The notes beneath the pieces are model-generated. The model was given only the letters and a program-made list of their open reading frames with translations. It was not told where the DNA came from and ran no database searches. Shown here in pieces: positions 40,950-48,310 of a stretch of 64,000 nucleotides of DNA; the first letter of the stretch is position 1, and every line of letters starts with the position of its first letter. The DNA comes from Candidatus Saccharimonadota bacterium (GTDB lineage: Bacteria; Patescibacteriota; Saccharimonadia; Saccharimonadales; Saccharimonadaceae). The stretch lies in assembly GCA_024699125.1 (NCBI GenBank), contig JAILQE010000004.1:16573-80572 (forward strand). The letters are read 5' to 3'. The position numbers were made by a program, and so were the translations under genes.

Positions 40950-42221
40950 ATGAAATTAATCGCTAAATTAAAGAAGCGTTTTTACTTTGTTGCTGCAAAA
41001 TACTTCCGACACTTCGCAAAACGCTCCCTAAAACGCTGGAATCCCCGCATTATCGCTATTACTGGCTCCGCTGGCAAAACCACCATGCTTCACATCGCCG
41101 AGCACGAACTAAACGGCAAAGCCCACTATTCGCACGACGCAAACTCGGCCTTTGGTGTCTCTTTTGATATCCTAGGCATCAAGGGAATTAAAGGCTCTAA
41201 ATCCCGCTGGATTTATCTAATTCTCGCCGCCCCTATCAAATCGCTCTATTATAAGCATAAAGAGCCATTTTACGTCGTTGAAATCGATGGCGAGCGCCCA
41301 CACGAGACCGAATTTCTCGCCACTTGGCTCAAACCAGAGGTCACCATCTGGGTGTCCATCGGTTTATCTCATGCTGTTCAGTTTGAAAACGAAGTCGAAT
41401 CCGGTCACTTTAAGAACCTCGCTTCTGCCATTACCGCCGAGTTCGCTACTCTCCCTCAAAACACCCAAAAATTAGTCTATATTGACTCCGAGCAACCTCT
41501 AATGCGTGAAGCTACTAAAGATATCAAAGCCAAGGTAGTCGCTTTCAAAAAATCTGACCTCAAGAAGTACGTTGTCTACCCAAATCACACCGATTTTACC
41601 TACGGCAGCACCACCTTCCACTTTAACCACCCACAGCCACGTGAGATCGCTTATCAGTTGTTGGTAGCTCAAGATCTCATGCGCTATCTCAAGATGCCAT
41701 TTAACCCAGATTTCTCCGACCTCGATATGCCACCAGGCCGCAGCAATTATCTCCGTGGTAAAAAGGGAATCAACATTATCGATAGCAGTTATAATGCCCA
41801 CATTATCTCTGTTGCATCCATTCTAGATATGGTCAGGCGCTTGCATGCCGAAGAAAAATGGCTAATTATTGGCGACATTGTTGACCAGGGTTCCATCGAG
41901 GGCGACGAGCACCAAAAACTCGCCGAATTAATTGCCGATGCCAAACCAGACAACATTATTTTGGTTGGTCGCCGCACCAAAAAATACACCGCGCCTCGTC
42001 TTAAAGAGCTTGGCTATTCTGCCCACACCACTCTCGACCCACGTAAAGCCCTCGAATACATCGAGAAACACACCACTGGCAAAGAAACCCTGATTTTTAA
42101 GGGTAGCCAATATCTCGAGTGGATCATCGAGAAACTCCTCGAAGATCCAGCTGATGCCGATAAGCTCTGCCGCCGCGAAAAAGCCGCTGTGGCTCGCCGC
42201 AAGAAATGGGGGCTAGACTAA
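40950..42221 (+). CDS. Mur ligase family protein (MurF-like)
   Basis: 423 aa ATP-dependent peptide ligase. A basic N-terminus precedes the P-loop ITGSAGKTTM, the middle domain (VVEIDGERPHETEFL, ILVGRRTKK) and the C-terminal domain with DSSYNAH and GDIVDQG. The DSYNAN-like and GDM-like motifs point to MurF or a MurF-like ligase adding residues to the muropeptide. It lacks the usual N-terminal UDP-MurNAc domain length, so the acceptor is uncertain. It opens a five-gene operon with hydrolase, DegT-type and two FemX-like genes. Start set by the promoter; no ribosome site. Confidence 0.82.
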   Translation: MKLIAKLKKRFYFVAAKYFRHFAKRSLKRWNPRIIAITGSAGKTTMLHIAEHELNGKAHYSHDANSAFGVSFDILGIKGIKGSKSRWIYLILAAPIKSLYYKHKEPFYVVEIDGERPHETEFLATWLKPEVTIWVSIGLSHAVQFENEVESGHFKNLASAITAEFATLPQNTQKLVYIDSEQPLMREATKDIKAKVVAFKKSDLKKYVVYPNHTDFTYGSTTFHFNHPQPREIAYQLLVAQDLMRYLKMPFNPDFSDLDMPPGRSNYLRGKKGINIIDSSYNAHIISVASILDMVRRLHAEEKWLIIGDIVDQGSIEGDEHQKLAELIADAKPDNIILVGRRTKKYTAPRLKELGYSAHTTLDPRKALEYIEKHTTGKETLIFKGSQYLEWIIEKLLEDPADADKLCRREKAAVARRKKWGLD

Positions 42222-42222
42222 C

Positions 42223-42900
42223 ATGCCAACTCTCTATATCATCCACGGGTGGACTTACACTGTCGAACCATGGGCAAAAACCATCGCCCTGCTCGAAAAG
42301 CACGGTCTTAAGGTTAAAATGTTGCACGTTCCTGGCCTCACCGAGCCTTCCGAAAAGGTCTGGTCCATCGAAGATTACGTCAAATGGGCCAACCAAAGTA
42401 TCCCAGATGGGGCTATCGCACTTGGTCATTCTAATGGCGGCCGCATCCTCTTAAATCTTTGCGCCAAAAACCCGAAAAAACTAAAGAGTTTGATCCTTCT
42501 TAGCGCCGCTGGTATTTACGAGCCATCCAAGAGAAAATCCCTAGTCAAGGCGATGGCCAAAATCGGTCACCCACTTAAAAAAGTACCGTTGATTAGCAAG
42601 GTATTTCACCGCCTTACCGGCTCTACCGACTATGCTCGCGCCCCTAAAAACATGCAAACTACCCTCGAAAACATGCTAAAATCCGACCAAACCCTAAATA
42701 TCGAGGCTGTCACCACTAAAACCCGCATTTTATGGGGCAAAAAAGACACCATCACCCCACCGCGCCACGCCGAAAAAATGGCCAGCCGCTTACCAAATGC
42801 AAATTTGCAACTCTTTGATAACTGGACTCACGCTCCATACATTTCTCATCCAGAAGAGCTCGCCAAAGCCATTTTAACTACCTATAAGGAGCTTATGTAA
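42223..42900 (+). CDS. Alpha/beta hydrolase
   Basis: 225 aa. IIHGWTYTVEPW (oxyanion region), the nucleophile elbow GHSNGG, the acid in ILWGKKDTITPP and the late His in NWTHAPYISHP give a complete catalytic triad in the usual order. The substrate cannot be told from sequence; a place between wall-peptide genes suggests an ester or peptide of a wall precursor. One base separates it from the previous gene and it overlaps the next by one. Confidence 0.85.
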   Translation: MPTLYIIHGWTYTVEPWAKTIALLEKHGLKVKMLHVPGLTEPSEKVWSIEDYVKWANQSIPDGAIALGHSNGGRILLNLCAKNPKKLKSLILLSAAGIYEPSKRKSLVKAMAKIGHPLKKVPLISKVFHRLTGSTDYARAPKNMQTTLENMLKSDQTLNIEAVTTKTRILWGKKDTITPPRHAEKMASRLPNANLQLFDNWTHAPYISHPEELAKAILTTYKELM

Positions 42901-43982
42901 TGGGATATTGCTTCCTTGGCCAAGCCGCTCACTACTCCCGCCGCGAACGCCTGGCTCATACTTTTGCCGTAGGCCGCAAAAAGGATGCTAAAAACCTTAC
43001 CGACTACCTTGAAAAACGTTACTCCGGCACCGCCATTTTAACTAAAAACGGCCGCTCCGCTCTCTGTTTGGCGCTCAAAAACTTTCTACCTAAAGGTTCT
43101 GAAGTGATTGCAAACGGCTTCACTTGCTACGCCGTCTACGAAGCCGTCAAAACTGCCGGCATGACACCTGTTTTTGCCGACATTAATAAGGAAGATCTCA
43201 ACTTCACCATCGAGAGCATCAAAAAGGTGCTCACCAAAAACACTAAAGCCATTATCATTCAAAACACCTTAGGCAACCCGGTCAATATCGTGGCTATCGA
43301 GAAGTTTGCCAAAGACAACGGCCTAATGATTATTGAAGACCTCGCACACTGCGCCGGCCTCAAATATGCCGATGGCCGCGAAGCTGGCACCGTCGGTGCC
43401 GCCACCATATTATCGTTTGGCAAAGATAAATCTATCGATACTATTTCGGGTGGCGCTCTGATTGTCCGCACCCCTGTTGAAACGCCAATTGCAGCGCCTA
43501 GCAAAGCTCCGAAATTTGCCGATACTTTTCGTACCCGTTTTTATCCCTTGATCGCCGGTATCTCCCGCGGCTTGCAACACATTAAGCTCGGCGGCCCATG
43601 GCTAAAAATCATGCTAAAACTCCATTTTATTGAACGATCCGCCGATAACAAGCTCGACCTCACCCGCCATCCAAACCGTTTTGCCGCCAAACTCGCCCTA
43701 AGGCAGTTGCAATCAGCTAACAAAATGCCGCTCCGCAAGTTCGCTCTTGTAAATAACCGTGAAGAACTCTTAAAGAAACTCAAAAAGCAAGGCTTCTTCT
43801 TTGACGGCTTTTGGTACGAACGTCCAATCTCCCCAGAACGCTACTATAAAAAGGTAAAATTCAACGAATCTGCCTGCCCGGTAGCCACCGAGGTCGCCGC
43901 CTCTATTATCAACATCCCAACCCATTACTCTAGCGAAAAACTCCAACCAGCAATTAAACTTATTAAGGAATACACAAGATGA
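42900..43982 (+). CDS. DegT/DnrJ/EryC1-type PLP enzyme
   Basis: 360 aa fold-type I aminotransferase of the DegT family. IIEDLAHCAGL supplies the pyridine-binding Asp, SFGKDKSIDTISGGALIV the PLP-binding Lys, and NTLGNPVNI the substrate loop. Such enzymes usually aminate nucleotide-linked keto sugars; here the neighbours are wall ligases, so it may make an amino sugar or amino acid for the wall. Overlaps its downstream neighbour by 4 nt (ATGA). Confidence 0.85.
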   Translation: MGYCFLGQAAHYSRRERLAHTFAVGRKKDAKNLTDYLEKRYSGTAILTKNGRSALCLALKNFLPKGSEVIANGFTCYAVYEAVKTAGMTPVFADINKEDLNFTIESIKKVLTKNTKAIIIQNTLGNPVNIVAIEKFAKDNGLMIIEDLAHCAGLKYADGREAGTVGAATILSFGKDKSIDTISGGALIVRTPVETPIAAPSKAPKFADTFRTRFYPLIAGISRGLQHIKLGGPWLKIMLKLHFIERSADNKLDLTRHPNRFAAKLALRQLQSANKMPLRKFALVNNREELLKKLKKQGFFFDGFWYERPISPERYYKKVKFNESACPVATEVAASIINIPTHYSSEKLQPAIKLIKEYTR

Positions 43983-44953
43983 ACTGGGCTAAAACTTGCG
44001 CCAAATATCCTGAAGCAAACTTTTATCAATCGCCAAACTGGGCCAAAGTCAACGAACTTATCGGCGACAAAACCATCACGAAAGACCTCATGAATGACGG
44101 CCTAGTACTCGCCATCGTTAGAAACGCCAAACGCGGTCGCTATCTTGAAATCCCTTGCGGCCCAATCATCGACTGGAAAAATAAAGCCGCCATCAAAGAG
44201 GCCTTCGCCGAAATCACCAAGATCGCCAAAGAAAACCGCTGCGTTTTTGTGCGCCTCCGTCCACAACTCCTCGCCACCCCAGAGAATTTGAAACTTCTAA
44301 AGTCTCTCGACCTTCGCCCATCTCCAATGCATCTGGCTGCTGAACACACTGTTATTATTGATCTTACAAAAACCGAAGAAGAACTCCTCGCCGACATGCG
44401 CCGCCAAACCCGCTACGAAGTAAAACAGGCCGCCAAGCAGGGAATCATACTCGAAAAAAGTAACTCCGAAGAATTGTTCAAAGAATTCCACGCCGTGCAG
44501 CTCGAAACCGCCAAGCGCAAAGGCTTTATTCCGCCAAAACTCGAAAACCTACTTGCCGAACGCGAAGCCTTTGGCGACGACGCTTTGATTTATGTCGCTT
44601 ATAGCGCTGAACACGAACCAATCGCCTACGGCCTCATCTTAAAAGACCTCAACGAGGCCGAATATTACGAAGCCGCATCAACCGATCTCAACCGCCGTCT
44701 GCCTGGTGCCTACGCCTTGATTTGGGAAGTCGTAAAAGATCTTAAAAAGACCGACATCAAGCGCTTCAACCTTTACGGCATCGCCCCACCAAACCAGCCA
44801 CACCACCGTTATGCTGGTGTTACTACCTTTAAGACCGGCTTTACCAGCGAAAAAACCGAATACGTTCCGGCTCACGACCTCGTGATTTCCAAAGTTAAAT
44901 ATCTAAAAAACCTGGTGGTCGAAACCGCCCGCCGCAAAAAGAGGCACCTATGA
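43979..44953 (+). CDS. FemX/FemAB-like peptidoglycan bridge transferase 1
   Basis: 324 aa, double GNAT fold. NFYQSPNWAKV at the N-terminus, RGRYLEIPCGPIIDW, the central ADMRRQTRYEVKQAAKQGI and RFNLYGIAPP are FemABX signatures. These enzymes move an amino acid from aminoacyl-tRNA to the third residue of the lipid II stem peptide. 4-nt ATGA overlaps on both sides. Confidence 0.88.
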   Translation: MNWAKTCAKYPEANFYQSPNWAKVNELIGDKTITKDLMNDGLVLAIVRNAKRGRYLEIPCGPIIDWKNKAAIKEAFAEITKIAKENRCVFVRLRPQLLATPENLKLLKSLDLRPSPMHLAAEHTVIIDLTKTEEELLADMRRQTRYEVKQAAKQGIILEKSNSEELFKEFHAVQLETAKRKGFIPPKLENLLAEREAFGDDALIYVAYSAEHEPIAYGLILKDLNEAEYYEAASTDLNRRLPGAYALIWEVVKDLKKTDIKRFNLYGIAPPNQPHHRYAGVTTFKTGFTSEKTEYVPAHDLVISKVKYLKNLVVETARRKKRHL

Positions 44954-45969
44954 ACATAATTGACGCAACCGATCGCAAAACTTGGGATAATTTTATCACC
45001 TCGCACGAAGAGTCTAACTTTTTGCAATCCTGGGACTTTTACGAATTTCATATCGCCCGCGGTAAAAAAGTTGTTCGCCGCCTCGCCGTCGATGATGAGG
45101 GCAAAATCCTCGGTGCCTACGCCGGCGTAGTCGAAACCGCCAAACGCGGCCGCTATTTGGCCATTGCCGGTGGCCCAATTTTGGACTGGACGAACAAAAA
45201 ACTTGTTCAAGCAATTTTTGGCGATATCAAAAAAGCTGGGCAAAATGAAAAATGTGTATTCGTACGTGTCCGCCCACAACTCGAACTCTCTGATAAATCA
45301 TTGAAACTCATGCAAAGCCTCGGCCTTAAGAAGGCCCCAATGTATCTCTCGGTAGAATACGCCGGTATCCTGGATATCTCTAAATCCGAAGAAGAGATTT
45401 TGGCTGGCGCCTCACAAGGTTTCCGTCGCAAACTCCGCAAAGCCGAAAAAGCCGGCATCACCGTCGAAACTTCCACCGATCCAAAAATCGTCAAAACCTT
45501 CTACGAAATCGAAGTTAAGCACGCCAAGCGCCAGAAGTTTGTCGCCTTCTCAGAAAGCTTCCTCACCAAACAATTTACCGCTTTTGCCGAAAACGGCGAA
45601 GCCATTATGTATACCGCCAAACTAGGGAAGGACATCCTGGCCCAGAACTTCATGATCTTCTACGGCGACGAAGCCTCCTATCACTACGGCACTTCTACTG
45701 ATCTTGGTACCAAGTATTCCGCCGCTCCACTTTTGCACTTAAAGGCCATGGAAGAGGCCAGAAACCGCGGCATCAAGCGCTACAACTTGTGGGGAATTGT
45801 CGGCACCGACGAAACCAAACACCGTTTCTACGGCGTCTCCGAATTCAAACGTAGCTTCGGCTGTACAGAACTAAAATACACCCCTGCCCACGACCTTATA
45901 TTAAATAAACCAAAATACCTCTTGAATAAAACGGTTGAGGATATTAGAAAACATCTTCGCCACGTATAG
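44950..45969 (+). CDS. FemX/FemAB-like peptidoglycan bridge transferase 2
   Basis: 339 aa paralog of the previous gene: NFLQSWDFYEF, RGRYLAIAGGPILDW, GASQGFRRKLRKAEKAGI, RYNLWGIVG. Two different FemX-like proteins in tandem suggest a bridge of at least two residues, or one enzyme per residue. Last gene of the operon; the palindrome at 45974 ends the transcript. Confidence 0.88.
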   Translation: MNIIDATDRKTWDNFITSHEESNFLQSWDFYEFHIARGKKVVRRLAVDDEGKILGAYAGVVETAKRGRYLAIAGGPILDWTNKKLVQAIFGDIKKAGQNEKCVFVRVRPQLELSDKSLKLMQSLGLKKAPMYLSVEYAGILDISKSEEEILAGASQGFRRKLRKAEKAGITVETSTDPKIVKTFYEIEVKHAKRQKFVAFSESFLTKQFTAFAENGEAIMYTAKLGKDILAQNFMIFYGDEASYHYGTSTDLGTKYSAAPLLHLKAMEEARNRGIKRYNLWGIVGTDETKHRFYGVSEFKRSFGCTELKYTPAHDLILNKPKYLLNKTVEDIRKHLRHV

Positions 45970-45973
45970 AAGG

Positions 45974-46066
45974 GAAACCATCAAATAGTTTTTTCTCGGA
46001 CCATAAGCTTGGGCGAGCGCCCTGGAGCGTGTCCGAGAAAAAAGCTATTTGATGGTCTCTTTTTTA
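45974..46066 (+). terminator. Long palindrome with GGACCATAA loop motif, acting as terminator
   Basis: 28-nt arms (45974-46001 and 46031-46059) match with one mismatch and one insertion. The loop starts CATAAGCTTGG and ends GAGCGT, like the palindrome at 12335. A T run follows, so it should terminate the wall operon. Confidence 0.85.
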
Positions 46067-46081
46067 TATGTGGTTAAAATG

Positions 46082-46090
46082 TGTTATAAT
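46082..46090 (+). promoter_or_regulatory. Extended -10 promoter TGTTATAAT
   Basis: About 30 nt before the start of the gene at 46121, which has an AAGGAA site. Confidence 0.65.
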
Positions 46091-46120
46091 AACCTTAAGC
46101 ATTTTAATCAAGGAAATATT

Positions 46121-46744
46121 ATGGCTCATATCAATAGAAGATTCATCGACAGGCATTGGCTTGTATTTATATTCAGAGGCGCACTCGCGCTGGTGTTTGG
46201 TTGGTTCGCGCTCTTTAAAGGCGACATGTCCAACCTCCCACTAATTTTCTCGTTCATTAGCGTCTATCTTCTTTCGATTGGTATTATCGATTCTGCCGGC
46301 GCGCTTTACAATTCCAACAAAAAACACGGTTGGGTAAATTCCATTGTTGACGCTGCCATCGATATCATCGCTGCCCTCGTCTTGATTTTCCTTGCTAACA
46401 ACGAACTCGTATTCCAACTTATCGTTATCTCGATTTACACCTGTATCTCGGGCCTCATCGATATCTTCCACGGTTTCATTTCCACCACCGATCCAACCGA
46501 CCGCTTCATCCGCATTCTTGCCGGCTGCTGTGGCTGTATTATGAGCTTCGTAATCCTTAACGCTGGCAACTTTGAATTGCCTACCTTCATCCGCTTCTTC
46601 GGTGTTTATGCTATCATCGTCGGTATCACCAGCATGATTTACGGCGTCCACAACAGAGCTCAAATCACTGAAGATTCTACCGCCAGAAAAGAAGCCATCA
46701 AGAAATCCGCCAAAAAGCGCGTTGCTTCTAAAAAAGCTAAATAA
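46121..46744 (+). CDS. DUF308 (HdeD-like) membrane protein
   Basis: 207 aa with six helices in pairs and a Lys-rich C-terminal tail (KEAIKKSAKKRVASKKAK). The start MAHINRRF is preferred to an earlier in-frame codon at 46049 because that one lies upstream of the promoter. HWLVFIFRGALALVFGWFAL and the repeated GIIDSAGAL / GLIDIFHGF segments fit the DUF308 family, linked to acid stress in enterobacteria but otherwise uncharacterised. Confidence 0.8.
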   Translation: MAHINRRFIDRHWLVFIFRGALALVFGWFALFKGDMSNLPLIFSFISVYLLSIGIIDSAGALYNSNKKHGWVNSIVDAAIDIIAALVLIFLANNELVFQLIVISIYTCISGLIDIFHGFISTTDPTDRFIRILAGCCGCIMSFVILNAGNFELPTFIRFFGVYAIIVGITSMIYGVHNRAQITEDSTARKEAIKKSAKKRVASKKAK

Positions 46745-46776
46745 GTGTTATAATTAAGTCTCAAAGGAGACAAATA

Positions 46777-47658
46777 ATGAATTATAAAGCCCCAAAGAAG
46801 GCTATCATTACCGACGCTGGTTTTGCTAGCCGTTACTTGCCTATCACTAAGACTATCCCAAAGGCTATGATTCCAATTGGCGCCAAACCAGTCATGCAAT
46901 ACTGCGTTGAAGAGTGTGCCAAAGCTGGCATCGAAGAAATTATCATCGTTGCCACACCAAACTCTAAATCTAAAGAAATCTACGAAGATTTCTTCCACAA
47001 CCCAGCCGACAACGTACGTACCTTGCTCGAAAAACAGGGCAAAGCCAAACGCTTTGAGCCAGTTAAAGAAATCTTGGATTTCCCAAAAATCACCGTCATC
47101 GAACAAGATCCAACTTTGCCTTATGGCAACGGTTCACCAGTAGCCTCAGCTCGCAAATTCATTAACGACGACGAAGCCTTCTTTGTGCTTTACTCAGACG
47201 ATATGGTATTTGGCAATTCCGCCATTAAAGATTTGCTTGACGCCTTTAATGAGCACCCAGATGCCACCGCCATCATCGCTGGCCAACTCGTGCCACATGA
47301 AGAAATCAAGAAATATGCTTCTATTGACTACGATAAAGAAACTTCTGTGCTTCGTGGCTTGGTTGAAAAACCAAATCCAGAAGATGCCGCATCGGACCTC
47401 GCTTCCTACGGCCGTTATCTTTTAACTCCAGAAGTCTTTGAATTCTTGAATCCAAATCACACTGGTCTTGATGGCGAGCTCTGGACCGCCGATGCTATTG
47501 CAAGCCTCATCCCAACCGGCAAAGTTTACGTCAAAGAAACCACCGGCAAATGGATGACCACTGGTGATCCAAAGAACTACTTCCTCGCACACCTTGAATA
47601 TGTTCTCAAAAACAGCGACTATGCCGACGACGTTCGCAAATTTGTCGCCGAGAATTAA
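46777..47658 (+). CDS. galU: UTP--glucose-1-phosphate uridylyltransferase
   Basis: 293 aa. Makes UDP-glucose for glycolipids and wall polymers. KKAIITDAGFASRYLPITKTIPKAMIPIGAKPVMQY is the nucleotide-binding start (normally PAAGxGTR; here TDAGFASR), followed by VLYSDDMVFG, GLVEKPNPEDA and TGKWMTTGDPKNY. AAAGGAGA precedes the ATG. The GT4 at 57799 is a possible user of the product. Confidence 0.9.
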   Translation: MNYKAPKKAIITDAGFASRYLPITKTIPKAMIPIGAKPVMQYCVEECAKAGIEEIIIVATPNSKSKEIYEDFFHNPADNVRTLLEKQGKAKRFEPVKEILDFPKITVIEQDPTLPYGNGSPVASARKFINDDEAFFVLYSDDMVFGNSAIKDLLDAFNEHPDATAIIAGQLVPHEEIKKYASIDYDKETSVLRGLVEKPNPEDAASDLASYGRYLLTPEVFEFLNPNHTGLDGELWTADAIASLIPTGKVYVKETTGKWMTTGDPKNYFLAHLEYVLKNSDYADDVRKFVAEN

Positions 47659-47686
47659 TGTGATATAATAAGCATAAGGAGAAAAT

Positions 47687-47974
47687 ATGAACGTAGCAGA
47701 ATGGATCTTAGTAGCATTTCTTAGTGTAGCTTTGCTTGTCTTTCTCATCCTTGGTATCGTTCTACTCGTCAAACTTATTGGCATCACCAAAGAAGCCAAG
47801 AAAATCATCATCAAAGGTCAAGATATCGCCGACAACGCCAACGGTATCGTTGAAAACGTCAAAGATCTCACGTCGGTCGGCGGCGTCGTCAAATCTTTCA
47901 CCGATAAATTCGTTCACAATGAACCTAAAGGAAAGGAGAAAAAGGATGGGCAACGAGAAGAAGAAGGGCGGTAA
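47687..47974 (+). CDS. Small membrane protein, DUF948-like, 95 aa
   Basis: One N-terminal helix (WILVAFLSVALLVFLILGIVLLV) then a helix with a heptad pattern (EAKKIIIKGQDIADNANGIVENVKDL). Preceded by TGATATAAT and AAGGAG. The YtxH/H1-like gene overlaps its last 29 nt. This pairing of DUF948- and YtxH-like genes is common in Firmicutes. Confidence 0.75.
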   Translation: MNVAEWILVAFLSVALLVFLILGIVLLVKLIGITKEAKKIIIKGQDIADNANGIVENVKDLTSVGGVVKSFTDKFVHNEPKGKEKKDGQREEEGR

Positions 47975-48173
47975 AGGAAAGTTTTTCCTTGGCGCTTTGC
48001 TCGGTGGCGTCGCTGGTGTCTTTGCAGGCAAAGCCATAGCAAAGAAATCTAGCACCAAAGCCGCAGCTAAGCCAGCAGCCAAGAAAGCCGCAGCTAAGCC
48101 AGCAGCCAAGAAAGCTGCAGCCAAGCCAGCCGCCAAGAAAGTAGCTTCCAAAAAATCAACCAAGAAGGCTTAA
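47946..48173 (+). CDS. YtxH-like protein with histone H1-like tail, 75 aa
   Basis: Read in a different frame from its neighbour, starting at MGNEKKKGG with AAAGGAG a few bases upstream. A short glycine-rich hydrophobic stretch (FFLGALLGGVAGVFAGKAIA) precedes a Lys/Ala/Pro-rich tail made of AAKPAAKK repeats, as in bacterial H1-like proteins. It could tether to the membrane and bind nucleic acid or wall polymer with the basic tail. Confidence 0.75.
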   Translation: MGNEKKKGGKGKFFLGALLGGVAGVFAGKAIAKKSSTKAAAKPAAKKAAAKPAAKKAAAKPAAKKVASKKSTKKA

Positions 48174-48180
48174 TGAAATA

Positions 48181-48210
48181 AAAGTTACCACAAAAAGTGG
48201 TAACTTTTTT
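48181..48210 (+). terminator. Intrinsic terminator
   Basis: AAAGTTACCAC / GTGGTAACTTT with T run. Confidence 0.92.
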
Positions 48211-48221
48211 GATTCTAGTAC

Positions 48222-48250
48222 TTGCATTTTTAAAAAGTTTATGTTAATCT
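48222..48250 (+). promoter_or_regulatory. Promoter TTGCAT-17-TAATCT
   Basis: Extended -10 (TGT); about 55 nt of leader before the GTG start of the surface protein. Confidence 0.65.
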
Positions 48251-48310
48251 ATCCTTAGAGTGTAATGTTATTTGGCCTATATGTAATTAAAACAAAGGGT
48301 CAAAAACAAA

